Positions 5,444 to 11,699 of a stretch of 13,322 nucleotides of DNA are shown here, in pieces. This DNA is from JAWLBW01 sp041687475 (GTDB lineage: Bacteria; J088; JAWLBW01), in contig JAWLBW010000111.1 in the NCBI GenBank assembly GCA_041687475.1, positions 1 through 13,322 of the forward strand, written 5' to 3'. Under the pieces are notes generated by a model. The model worked only from the letters and a program-made list of their open reading frames with translations, searched no databases and was not told the origin of the DNA. Position 1 is the first letter of the stretch, and each line of letters opens with the position of its first letter. The position numbers and the translations under genes are program-made.

Positions 5444-7501
5444 GTGACTCAATACAGCCGCCACAGCGGGCGCCATTCGGCCTCGCCGCCCGCCGGCGGG
5501 CACGGGAAGGCGGGGCAAGAGCATGCAGGTCACGACCAGCATGCGGGTCACAGCCCCGAGATGTTTCGTGATAAGTTCTGGCTCTCGCTGATTCTCACGA
5601 TTCCGGTCGTTATCTGGGCCGAACACATGCAGATGCTCTTCGGCTACGAGGCGCCCGCGTTTCCCGGATCGACGTGGATTTCGCCTGTTCTCGGCACAGC
5701 CGTCTTTCTCTATGGCGGCCTGGTCTTTCTGAAAGGAGCATGGCGCGAGCTGAAGGCTCGACTTCCGGGAATGATGACCCTTATCTCTCTCGCCATCTCG
5801 GTAGCATTTCTTTTCTCGTGGGTGGTTCAACTCGGTTACATTCAGGCAGATGCCATCTGGTGGGAGCTGGCGACGCTGGTGACCATCATGCTGCTGGGAC
5901 ACTGGATTGAGATGCGCTCGATCTCCCAGGCGAAGGGTGCGCTTCACGAATTGGCGAAGCTGCTTCCCGACACCGCAACGCGGGTCTCTGTGCAGGGCGA
6001 CGAGACAGTCCCGGTCAGCGAGCTTCGTGAGGGTGATGTCGTGTTGGTTCGTCCCGGCGAGAGTGTGCCGGCCGACGGCCTGGTCCGGAAAGGCACGAGC
6101 GATCTCAACGAGGCCATGATTACCGGCGAGTCAAGGCCGGTAAGAAAGAAGGAAGGCGATGAGGTCATCGCCGCGACCATCAACGGCGAAGGTTCGCTGC
6201 GCATTCAGGTTACCGGCACAGGTGAGAAAACCAAGCTTTCGGGAATCATGCGGTTGGTAGCCGACGCGCAAACATCGAGATCGAGGGCTCAGCACCTGGC
6301 CGACCGAGCCGCCCGAATTCTGACCGGGGTGGCCATCGTCGCCGGTGTGATCACGCTGGTGGTGTGGCAGTTTCTGGGCGCGTCCATCGACTTCTCCATG
6401 ATTCGTGCGGTTACGGTTCTGGTGATCGCCTGTCCGCACGCGCTGGGCTTGGCCGTGCCGCTCGTCGTCGCCATCTCTACGACCCTGGGCGCGCAGAACG
6501 GTCTGCTCGTACGGGATCGGCGCGGGCTGGAAGAAGCCAGAAACCTGAATACCGTGATTTTCGACAAAACCGGAACGCTCACATTGGGAGAGTTCCGGGT
6601 GGTAGAGATGTCGGTGGCCGAGGGACATTCCGACGATAACATGCTCCGGATTGCCGCCGGGGTAGAGTCGGAGTCTGAACACCCTATCGCGCGTGGCATT
6701 GTGAAGACGGCGGTAGAACGCAAGCTCGCGGTGCCGCCGGCGGTCGGATTCCGGGCCGTGACCGGGAGGGGGGTCGCTGCATCGGTTGAGGGCGTCGAGT
6801 ATCACATGGGTGGTCCGGCGCTGCTCGAGGCAGAGAAAGCGCAGGTGCCGGACACGCTCCGTAAGGCCGCCGACGCGGCTGCGGCTCGCGGCCAGGCCGC
6901 CATCTATCTACTCAGCGACGGCAAGGCCCGGGCGGTCTTCGCCGTGGCCGATGCCATTCGCGACGAAAGTCGTGAGGCAATCCGTGCGCTGCACGCCCGG
7001 GGAATTCAAGTGGCCATGCTCACCGGTGATGCACAGTCGGTCGCCAATGCCGTCGCGGCCGACCTGGGCATCGACACCGTCTTCGCGCAGGTCTTGCCTG
7101 AAGACAAGGCCACCAAGGTACGCGAGCTTCAGGAGCATGGAAACAAAGTCGTGATGGTGGGTGACGGGGTAAACGATGCGCCGGCCCTGGCATCGGCCGA
7201 CATCGGTATTGCGATAGGCGCCGGGACCGATGTCGCGGTTGAGGCCGGTCATATCGTGCTGGTGCGTTCCGACCCGCGCGACATCCCGAAGATCGTCGAG
7301 TTGTCTCGCGCGACCTACCGGAAAATGCTCCAGAACCTCTGGTGGGCGGCGGGTTACAATATCTTTGCCATTCCACTGGCCGCGGGTGTGCTTGCCGCGT
7401 GGGGAATCCTTCTTACGCCGGCCCTGGGCGCGGTCTTGATGTCTGCGAGCACCGTGGTCGTGGCCATTAACGCTCAGCTTCTGAAGCGGGCGCAGCTGTG
7501 A
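5444..7501 (+). CDS. copB: CopB-type (P1B-3) copper-translocating ATPase
   Basis: A 685-residue inner-membrane copper exporter. The N-terminus is His-rich (His7, 11, 20, 27, 30, 33, 36) and lacks the CXXC domain of CopA types. Ordered motifs are TGES (227-230, actuator), CPH (330-332, the metal-site triplet defining CopB types and not CPC), DKTGT (phosphorylated Asp374), SEHP (411-414, nucleotide-binding His413) and GDGVND (573-578). The last two helices carry NLWWAAGYN (631-639) and MSASTVVVAINA (666-677), both P1B-3 signatures. Such pumps are linked to Cu(II) or Cu(I) efflux; the valence cannot be told here. GTG start: AGGGAG lies at 5431-5436, seven bases upstream, and fits well. No chaperone or regulator gene is adjacent, so it is a stand-alone copper gene. 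Confidence 0.96.
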   Translation: MTQYSRHSGRHSASPPAGGHGKAGQEHAGHDQHAGHSPEMFRDKFWLSLILTIPVVIWAEHMQMLFGYEAPAFPGSTWISPVLGTAVFLYGGLVFLKGAWRELKARLPGMMTLISLAISVAFLFSWVVQLGYIQADAIWWELATLVTIMLLGHWIEMRSISQAKGALHELAKLLPDTATRVSVQGDETVPVSELREGDVVLVRPGESVPADGLVRKGTSDLNEAMITGESRPVRKKEGDEVIAATINGEGSLRIQVTGTGEKTKLSGIMRLVADAQTSRSRAQHLADRAARILTGVAIVAGVITLVVWQFLGASIDFSMIRAVTVLVIACPHALGLAVPLVVAISTTLGAQNGLLVRDRRGLEEARNLNTVIFDKTGTLTLGEFRVVEMSVAEGHSDDNMLRIAAGVESESEHPIARGIVKTAVERKLAVPPAVGFRAVTGRGVAASVEGVEYHMGGPALLEAEKAQVPDTLRKAADAAAARGQAAIYLLSDGKARAVFAVADAIRDESREAIRALHARGIQVAMLTGDAQSVANAVAADLGIDTVFAQVLPEDKATKVRELQEHGNKVVMVGDGVNDAPALASADIGIAIGAGTDVAVEAGHIVLVRSDPRDIPKIVELSRATYRKMLQNLWWAAGYNIFAIPLAAGVLAAWGILLTPALGAVLMSASTVVVAINAQLLKRAQL

Positions 7502-7639
7502 CAATGCCCCAAACGGTTCGATACCTGGTTGCAGCGGGCGGTCTGTTGCGCGTCGCTTCGAGTCAATACCTTTGCAGCTGAGGCGCCAAGTGCCTGAAAG
7601 CAGACAGTTACCGGCAAGTCGGCGAGAGTCCTCGTGCAT

Positions 7640-7680
7640 CCTGCGGTACGTAAGTGCAGCATACTTCTGCCGCAGGTTTT
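7640..7680 (+). terminator. Weak hairpin terminator before the DUF456 gene
   Basis: CCTGCGG (7640-7646) pairs with CCGCAGG (7670-7676), with a further AAGT/ACTT pairing inside, and TTTT (7677-7680) follows. It lies about 140 nt after copB and could end that transcript. The T-run overlaps the candidate -35 region of the next promoter. Confidence 0.5.
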
Positions 7681-7706
7681 CACTCTCGGCCGCCGGCGGC
7701 TATAAT
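7677..7706 (+). promoter_or_regulatory. Promoter of the DUF456 gene, near-leaderless
   Basis: A perfect TATAAT lies at 7701-7706, with a weak TTTTCA -35 at 7677-7682 (18-bp spacer). The ATG begins at 7715, so transcription starting about seven bases after the -10 box would leave a leader of 0-3 nt. No Shine-Dalgarno sequence precedes the ATG. Confidence 0.65.
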
Positions 7707-7714
7707 AGTCATCC

Positions 7715-8200
7715 ATGACACTCGCGCTCATCTGGATCGTCGCCGTGCTTCTGATTGTCGGCGGCATTGTCGGCCTCGTCATTCCGGCCCTGCCCGGGCC
7801 CGTGCTTCTTTTCGGGGGGCTGTGGATGGCGGCCTGGGCCGAAGATTACACGTTCGTCGGCCTGAAGACCCTCATCGCCGTCGGGGCATTGGGTGGGTTT
7901 GCCTACCTTGCCGATTTCGTGGCGGGCGCCTTCGGTGCGAAGAAGTACGGCGCCTCATCGCGCGCCATCTGGGGAGCCTCGCTCGGCGCCATCATCGGTA
8001 TCTTCTTCGGCCTGCCGGGTTTTCTGCTGGGGCCGTTCGTGGGCGCCGCCATCGGCGAGCTGTCGACCCGGTGGGATCTCATTGCCGCCGGCCGCGCCGG
8101 TTGGGGGGCCACCGTGGGCCTTGCGCTCGGTATTGCCGCGAAACTCGCCTTCGGCGTGGCCATGGTGGGCCTGTTCCTGACCGTGCGATTTCTGGGGTAA
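7715..8200 (+). CDS. DUF456 family membrane protein
   Basis: A 161-residue integral membrane protein of the DUF456 (PF04306) family, function unknown. A first hydrophobic hairpin (about 4-43) carries the family's PALPGPVLLFGGLW segment. A charged linker with GAKKYGASSRAIWG leads to the Gly-rich pair of helices GASLGAIIGIFFGLPGFLLGPFVGAAIGEL (quoted discontinuously: residues about 88-101 and 102-117). A last pair of helices (about 128-159) ends at the C-terminus. Length and order fit full-length members. Start choice: ATG 7715 has no ribosome site but lies just behind a TATAAT box, consistent with leaderless translation; no better downstream start is evident. It is probably monocistronic, as a strong GC hairpin follows. 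Confidence 0.9.
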   Translation: MTLALIWIVAVLLIVGGIVGLVIPALPGPVLLFGGLWMAAWAEDYTFVGLKTLIAVGALGGFAYLADFVAGAFGAKKYGASSRAIWGASLGAIIGIFFGLPGFLLGPFVGAAIGELSTRWDLIAAGRAGWGATVGLALGIAAKLAFGVAMVGLFLTVRFLG

Positions 8201-8207
8201 CTAGAGT

Positions 8208-8237
8208 GGGGGCGCAGGGGGCAAAGCCCCCGCCCCT
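8208..8237. repeat. GC-rich hairpin, REP-like
   Basis: GGGGGC (8217-8222) and GCCCCC (8226-8231) close an AAA loop, and GGGGC (8209-8213) with GCCCC (8232-8236) extend the stem around a GCA bulge. It starts 8 bp after the DUF456 stop and has no T-tract. Such G/C hairpins downstream of genes often occur as dispersed elements; copy number cannot be judged here. Confidence 0.7.
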
Positions 8238-8250
8238 GGACCAAGGCCTA

Positions 8251-8290
8251 CCGTCATCCCGACGGAGCGCAGCGCAGGAGGGACCTCACG
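8251..8290 (+). repeat. Dispersed-repeat-like motif
   Basis: CGTCATCCCGACGGAGCGCA, continuing through AGGAGGGACCTCAC, resembles the widespread intergenic family of the form GTCATYCYGA-x-GAGCG...GGATCTC found in many bacterial genomes. Only one half is present, with no inverted partner nearby. The match rests on recollection of the motif. Confidence 0.45.
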
Positions 8291-8457
8291 TGCAGTACGC
8301 TACCCTACGCCGATTCATCGATGACGCCGTTCGCGCACTGCTGGCCGAAGAGGCTGAAGATTCCGCAGCTATTTCTGCCCGTGAGAACGAGCCGACTGTT
8401 CCCCTTGATGAGTTTGTCAGAGGGCTTCAAGAGAGCAGCGGTTCAAGCGCGGGTTGA
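8290..8457 (+). CDS. Small antitoxin-like ORF (orphan)
   Basis: A 55-residue ORF from GTG 8290 (MQYATLRRFIDDAVRALLAE...). AGGAGG at 8276-8281, eight bases upstream, is the best Shine-Dalgarno sequence in the window, but it falls within a repeat-like motif and may be fortuitous. The C-terminal part (AISARENEPTVPLDEFVRGL) resembles the tails of Phd/YefM or RelB antitoxins, which usually follow a DNA-binding domain. That domain is missing, and no toxin gene is adjacent, so this would be a remnant or a stand-alone tail. It ends 15 bp inside the 3' end of the convergent SRPBCC gene. Coding is plausible, function unproven. Confidence 0.4.
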   Translation: MQYATLRRFIDDAVRALLAEEAEDSAAISARENEPTVPLDEFVRGLQESSGSSAG

Positions 8458-8907
8458 AAGACCCGCCTTCACTTCCTCGCACCGCCTGCGAAAAGCCTCG
8501 TTCAGTGCCACGTAGTTTTCGTGCCGCACGCGTTTCCCCAGTATCGGCCAGAGAAGGGGAACGAGCACGCCTGTGAAGTCTTCGCCGTGTTCCAGACGAA
8601 CGCCCGTAGCCGTCTTCACCAGGCGGAAATAGTGGTGCACGTCGAGCAGCCCCCGAACCCCACCACCCCAGGCGATTTCCACTTCCTCGCGGCAGACGCG
8701 CACCCGCGCAGGCATGGCCACGGTTTCATCGGAGCCGAGCTGCCTTACCACGTGCAGGCGCAACAGTGAACCGGCTTTCGGTTTACCGATTACCCGGCGC
8801 AGCAACGGATTCCACACTTCGAACGCCGTAAAGTCCGTCAGCACCTGCCAGCCGATGCGCGGCGATACATGGATGTCGATGTCGGCGCGGAAACGGCGTG
8901 CAGTCAT
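8443..8907 (-). CDS. SRPBCC family protein
   Basis: A 154-residue cytoplasmic START-like protein without a signal peptide. It begins with the typical beta strand DIDIHVSP, followed by the helix IGWQVLTDFTAFEVWNPLLR (residues 19-38), where the D-F-x-x-F-x-x-W-N-P pattern is characteristic of the family. A LDVHHYFRLV strand and TGVRLEHGEDFTGVLVPLL follow, and it closes with the long C-terminal helix (about 128-148). Members bind hydrophobic ligands; none is indicated here. The start is supported by GGAGG close upstream of the ATG at 8907. It lies 30 bp behind the exported barrel-like gene on the same strand, so the two are probably co-transcribed. It is distinct from the exported SRPBCC protein at 1296. 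Confidence 0.85.
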   Translation of the reverse strand: MTARRFRADIDIHVSPRIGWQVLTDFTAFEVWNPLLRRVIGKPKAGSLLRLHVVRQLGSDETVAMPARVRVCREEVEIAWGGGVRGLLDVHHYFRLVKTATGVRLEHGEDFTGVLVPLLWPILGKRVRHENYVALNEAFRRRCEEVKAGLSTRA

Positions 8908-8937
8908 CCTTCCTCCAGGCGAAGCGCTGCTGCGCGT

Positions 8938-9621
8938 TCAGGGAATGTTTACCGCGTAGGGCAGGCGGTAGTGCAACAAACCGTAACCCCGGCCGATGTG
9001 CCAGATGTTGTCCGGAGCGTCGCCCAGGCCGAAGCCGCCCAGCTTCTGGGGAATGTAGAAACCCGACGACCATCCCCCGCTCAGCAACCAGCTGTCGCTG
9101 ATGCGCCAGGTAAGCTCGGCCCTGCCGTCAAGGCCGGGGCGCAGGAAGTGCGTGTCGGACAGGGTGTCGGAGTGCATGTAGAGATAGGTAAGCAGCACCC
9201 CGGCCGATACGAGCAGCTTTACGTCGCCGCCGAAGCTGATGCCGGGTGAAAGCGGACGCCACGTCGCGCCGTACATGCCCGTGTTCCGCCCGTCGTATTG
9301 GGGCGAGATGATGAGCATGTCGGGCACGAAGATGTAACCGACCTTGATTTCCTTGACCTGCTTGGCCAACGCGCGGTACTGCCTGGGAATGCGGTGCTGC
9401 TGCTTACGAATGGTTTCCTGGTCGATGACGGCGGCCAGGTCGAGCTCGATGCCCGTATGCCAGGTCTGGTCGCTGCCGACCGCGCCGCTGAAATGCAGAA
9501 AGGCAGGCCCCACCCCGATGTTGATGGGCACCTTGAGTTCTTCGCCCGACGCGGGGGCAACCAGGACGACGACCCAGAGAAGGGCGGTCGATAAGGCAAT
9601 TCGTACGCGCATGCCGAACAT
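8938..9621 (-). CDS. Exported beta-rich protein, probable outer-membrane barrel
   Basis: A 227-residue protein of unknown function. The signal peptide has a basic n-region (MRVR), a hydrophobic core and a cleavage-like PASG before EELK. The mature part is a series of amphipathic strands with Gly and aromatic residues (INIGVGPAFLHFSG, GISFGGDVKLLVSAGVLL, GRAELTWRISDSWLLSGGW) separated by polar turns, as in small outer-membrane barrels. A helical insertion with IDQETIRKQQHRI sits near residue 70. The open frame extends upstream to 10320 but would run through the GNAT gene on the other strand, so the start is placed at ATG 9621; ATG 9612 is an alternative and neither has a strong ribosome site. 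It is the first gene of a pair with the SRPBCC gene, divergent from the acetyltransferase by 99 bp. Confidence 0.7.
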   Translation of the reverse strand: MFGMRVRIALSTALLWVVVLVAPASGEELKVPINIGVGPAFLHFSGAVGSDQTWHTGIELDLAAVIDQETIRKQQHRIPRQYRALAKQVKEIKVGYIFVPDMLIISPQYDGRNTGMYGATWRPLSPGISFGGDVKLLVSAGVLLTYLYMHSDTLSDTHFLRPGLDGRAELTWRISDSWLLSGGWSSGFYIPQKLGGFGLGDAPDNIWHIGRGYGLLHYRLPYAVNIP

Positions 9622-9697
9622 GGTAGCCGCTTGGTGAGGAAGGGGCAAAACGGCGCCCGGACAGCGGGGTATGACGTACCACAACCGCAATCTGGTA

Positions 9698-9707
9698 CCC
9701 TGCAGGG
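9698..9707. promoter_or_regulatory. Palindrome in the divergent intergenic region
   Basis: CCCTGCAGGG is a perfect 10-bp palindrome lying 13 bp before the acetyltransferase ATG, partly overlapping its ribosome site. TGGTACCCT just upstream could act as an extended -10 element. An operator role is conjecture. Confidence 0.25.
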
Positions 9708-9720
9708 AGAGGGGGAACGA

Positions 9721-10269
9721 ATGCCGGAACGCCTGGAACTGGAAACCGAAAGATTGCTGTTGCGCCATTGGCGCGACGACGACCTGGCGCCCTTTGCGGC
9801 CCTTAACGCCGACCCCCGGGTCATGGAGCACTTTCCGCGTACGCTTTCGCGTGAAGACAGCGACCGGTTGGCGTACCAGATACGGGCTCTGTTGAATGAG
9901 CAGGGTTGGGGGTTCTGGGCGGTCGAGGTGAAGGGCGAAAGCCCGTTCATCGGTTTCGTGGGGTTGGCGCACGTGGCCCCCGAAATGCCCTTCTCGCCGG
10001 CCATCGAAATCGGCTGGCGGCTTGCGGCTTCGGCATGGGGTCGCGGCTATGCCACGGAGGCAGCGAAGGCGGCCCTGGGCGTAGCTTTCGACCATCTCGG
10101 AGCGCGGGACGTGACTTCTTTCACCGCCACCGGTAATCAGCGCTCGTGGCGGGTCATGGAACGGCTGGGAATGCGGTACGACTGCGCCTTCGAACACCCG
10201 TTTCTGCCCGAAGGACACCGGCTGCGCGAACATGTGCTCTACAGATGTTTTCCGTCGGCGATGGGGTAG
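9721..10269 (+). CDS. GNAT family N-acetyltransferase (RimJ/RimL-like)
   Basis: A 182-residue acetyltransferase using acetyl-CoA; the acceptor is unknown, but the RimJ/RimL-like subgroup modifies protein N-termini or small amines. The opening LELETERLLLRHWRDDDLAPF (residues 5-24, family start) is followed by the acetyl-CoA motif A WRLAASAWGRGYATEA (99-114, pyrophosphate-binding RGYA). The C-terminal TATGNQRSWRVMERLGMR (135-152) is the conserved NxxSxxxxExLGM-like block. Full length for the family. The ATG at 9721 has a purine-rich GGGAGAGGGG site upstream; the frame is open further back to 9631, but that part lacks family similarity. It is transcribed divergently from the barrel-like gene. 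Confidence 0.93.
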   Translation: MPERLELETERLLLRHWRDDDLAPFAALNADPRVMEHFPRTLSREDSDRLAYQIRALLNEQGWGFWAVEVKGESPFIGFVGLAHVAPEMPFSPAIEIGWRLAASAWGRGYATEAAKAALGVAFDHLGARDVTSFTATGNQRSWRVMERLGMRYDCAFEHPFLPEGHRLREHVLYRCFPSAMG

Positions 10270-10285
10270 GCTCCGGGGGCGAGGC

Positions 10286-10305
10286 GGGCGGTCTGAATGG
10301 CCCAC
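10286..10305. repeat. 20-bp exact copy of a segment of alaA
   Basis: GGGCGGTCTGAATGGCCCAC occurs here and again at 12970-12989 inside the alaA gene, in the same orientation. There it encodes, on the minus strand, the conserved WAIQTA of alanine transaminase. Flanking bases do not match. Confidence 0.8.
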
Positions 10306-10391
10306 CTGCCTAAGGAGCATGTGAACAAGCCGGCTGCCTGATTGAGTTCCTTGTCAGCTTCGGAAAGTATTCCGTCAGAGGTCTTGCGCCC

Positions 10392-10412
10392 TTGCCGGCT
10401 TCGGCCGGGCAA
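10392..10412. repeat. UUCG-capped hairpin between genes
   Basis: TTGCCGGC (10392-10399) pairs with GCCGGGCAA (10404-10412) with one bulged G around a TTCG tetraloop. No T-tract follows on either strand, so it is not a standard terminator. It lies in the 297-bp gap between the acetyltransferase and the glycolipid-binding gene. Confidence 0.6.
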
Positions 10413-10566
10413 TGAACGATGTTCCTTTCCCATATCTGCTTCATTCCGTACGATCGGGAGCAGGCGATTCGAAGATGATTCGAGCCGCGAATCTCTTGCG
10501 GGAAACGCCTCGCATTCAGGGTACAGCCGGCTGTCAATGTTCACCCATTTCTCATTTTTCCCGGCG

Positions 10567-11130
10567 ATGACGGGTGGCAATACACTGACCGTATCATGGC
10601 GTAGGCTGGACGTGCCCGGGCACGACGCCTGTCGCTACGTGCCCGGCAATAACGGGTGGACCTTGCGTGGTTCGGCCGTATTCCTTGAAGGCGAACAGGT
10701 CTGCCGGTTTCATTACGAAGTGGTTGCCGGTCTGGATTTCAGGACAAGGGAAGCTACGGTGTCCGGGGCAATGGGTGAAACCGAAGTGCACTTGCGCATC
10801 GAGGCGGCCGGTGGCCGAGGGTGGACGGTAAATGGAGTCGCGCAGACCCATGTCACCGATTGCGTTGACCTGGATCTCGGCTTTACGCCCGCAACGAACT
10901 TTTTGCCCATCCGGCGGCTTGCCCTGCATATCGGCCAGGAAGCGCAGGCGCCGGCCGCCTGGCTCGCCTTACCGCGGTGCGGGCTGGAGGTGCTCGGCCA
11001 GCGTTACAGGCGTATCTCGGCGACAATCTACGAGTACGAATCGCCAAGCACCGGCTACCACGACCGGTTGGTATGTTCGGCCGAAGGCGTCATCGTGAGT
11101 TACCCTGGCCTGTTTGAAATGGAAGGGTGA
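10567..11130 (+). CDS. Putative glycolipid-binding protein (PF06475 family)
   Basis: A 187-residue protein matching the putative glycolipid-binding family (PF06475). Visible signatures are VSWRRLDVPGHDACRY at the start (residues 9-24), GWTVNGVAQTHVTDCVDLDL (85-104; the family has a G-W-x-V-x-G...C-x-D-x-D-L block), GFTPATNFLPIRRL (105-118; the family's TPxTNxLPIRRL), a Q-R-Y-x-R segment (145-149) and a closing YPGLFEME. Family biology is poorly known; the name rests on domain annotation and not on direct evidence here. No signal peptide. The frame is open from 10342, but homology begins at the WRRLD block, so ATG 10567 is chosen; no ribosome site is visible before it. It is followed after 146 bp by a conserved small protein gene. 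Confidence 0.85.
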   Translation: MTGGNTLTVSWRRLDVPGHDACRYVPGNNGWTLRGSAVFLEGEQVCRFHYEVVAGLDFRTREATVSGAMGETEVHLRIEAAGGRGWTVNGVAQTHVTDCVDLDLGFTPATNFLPIRRLALHIGQEAQAPAAWLALPRCGLEVLGQRYRRISATIYEYESPSTGYHDRLVCSAEGVIVSYPGLFEMEG

Positions 11131-11161
11131 GCGAAGTCTGTGCCACGGCCCGCTTGCAGGC

Positions 11162-11176
11162 GCCGACCCGGTCGGC
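11162..11176. repeat. Short inverted repeat after the glycolipid-binding gene
   Basis: GCCGAC and GTCGGC form a 6-bp stem around CCG, 31 bp past the stop codon. There is no T-tract; it may be a weak 3' structure. Confidence 0.4.
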
Positions 11177-11221
11177 TCCGGCACATGAGTTTGGTCGGCG
11201 GCGAGGTGTAAAAAGGAAGGA

Positions 11222-11284
11222 ATGACGGCTGTATCGTTATTTAACGGAAACCGATGGAGCGCACGCCCGAAGGGACATGGATGA
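11222..11284 (+). CDS. Possible 20-codon leader ORF
   Basis: ATG 11222 follows an A/G-rich AAAAAGGAAGGA stretch and encodes 20 residues (MTAVSLFNGNRWSARPKGHG) before a TGA at 11282-11284. It overlaps the start of the 89-residue gene by 8 bp in another frame, so it could couple translation to that gene. Length and the lack of any family make it very uncertain. Confidence 0.2.
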   Translation: MTAVSLFNGNRWSARPKGHG

Positions 11285-11546
11285 AGATCTGGGCACAATG
11301 ACCCGTGAAGAACTCATGGACGAGGTCAGGAAGTTGCGCGGCGGTATTCGAGCGCATCGCGACAGCACCAGGCACGAGCTCTGCTGGCACCACCCCGCCC
11401 TCTGGGGCCTTCTGCCTGAGAAGACCGACCCGCTGCCCGAGGTGCCCGTGTGGCCTGAGTTTCTGAAGGGCTGCATCAGGTACAGGCAGTCGCTGGACCA
11501 GCAGGGGCAGCAGCTTCCCCGAACAGACGATCCATACGAAGACTGA
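11277..11546 (+). CDS. Conserved small protein of unknown function
   Basis: An 89-residue soluble protein. A charged N-terminal helix (MTREELMDEVRKLRGGIRAH, from Met8) is followed by a strongly patterned core, HELCWHHPALWGLLP (33-47), then a proline-rich link and WPEFLKGCIRYRQSLD (59-74). I recall near-identical cores in uncharacterised proteins from several bacterial phyla; that is memory, not a search. The His33/Cys36/His38/His39 cluster and Cys66 might bind a metal or haem-like ligand, which is inference. No signal peptide or membrane segment. ATG 11277 is only two bases from AGGG, so the in-frame ATG at 11298, where the conserved part begins, is a realistic alternative. A short upstream ORF overlaps the start. 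Confidence 0.82.
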   Translation: MDEDLGTMTREELMDEVRKLRGGIRAHRDSTRHELCWHHPALWGLLPEKTDPLPEVPVWPEFLKGCIRYRQSLDQQGQQLPRTDDPYED

Positions 11547-11608
11547 CAGCCGACCGGGCGCTTCGTCGGCAACACCTTCCCTCGATTACAACCTGCCGTA
11601 CAGCAAAC

Positions 11609-11637
11609 TTGCGTTCGACACATCGACCGGATATGGT
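11609..11637 (+). promoter_or_regulatory. Weak candidate promoter for the hydrolase gene
   Basis: TTGCGT (11609-11614) and TATGGT (11632-11637) are spaced by 17 bp. The match is 3/6 and 4/6, so this is only suggestive. It would give a leader of about 56 nt. Confidence 0.3.
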
Positions 11638-11699
11638 GCACCAAATCAGCGCAAACGATTTTGCTTCGGGGCAACAGGTCGAATCCGGTGAGGCTCACC

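Noticed and set aside
5126..5947. A 273-residue minus-strand ORF opposite the copB start
   Set aside because: Antisense shadow of the endopeptidase end and the copB N-terminus, with no domain or ribosome site.
8938..10320. A 460-residue minus-strand protein covering the whole open frame
   Set aside because: Its first half is antisense to the clear acetyltransferase gene; a signal peptide begins at 9621, marking the real start.
10342..10566. N-terminal extension of the glycolipid-binding protein to 10342
   Set aside because: The extra residues have no family match, and the domain starts right after ATG 10567.
11687..11699. Palindrome GGTGAGGCTCACC as an operator for the hydrolase gene
   Set aside because: It coincides with the ribosome binding site and is short enough to be incidental; not listed as a separate feature.
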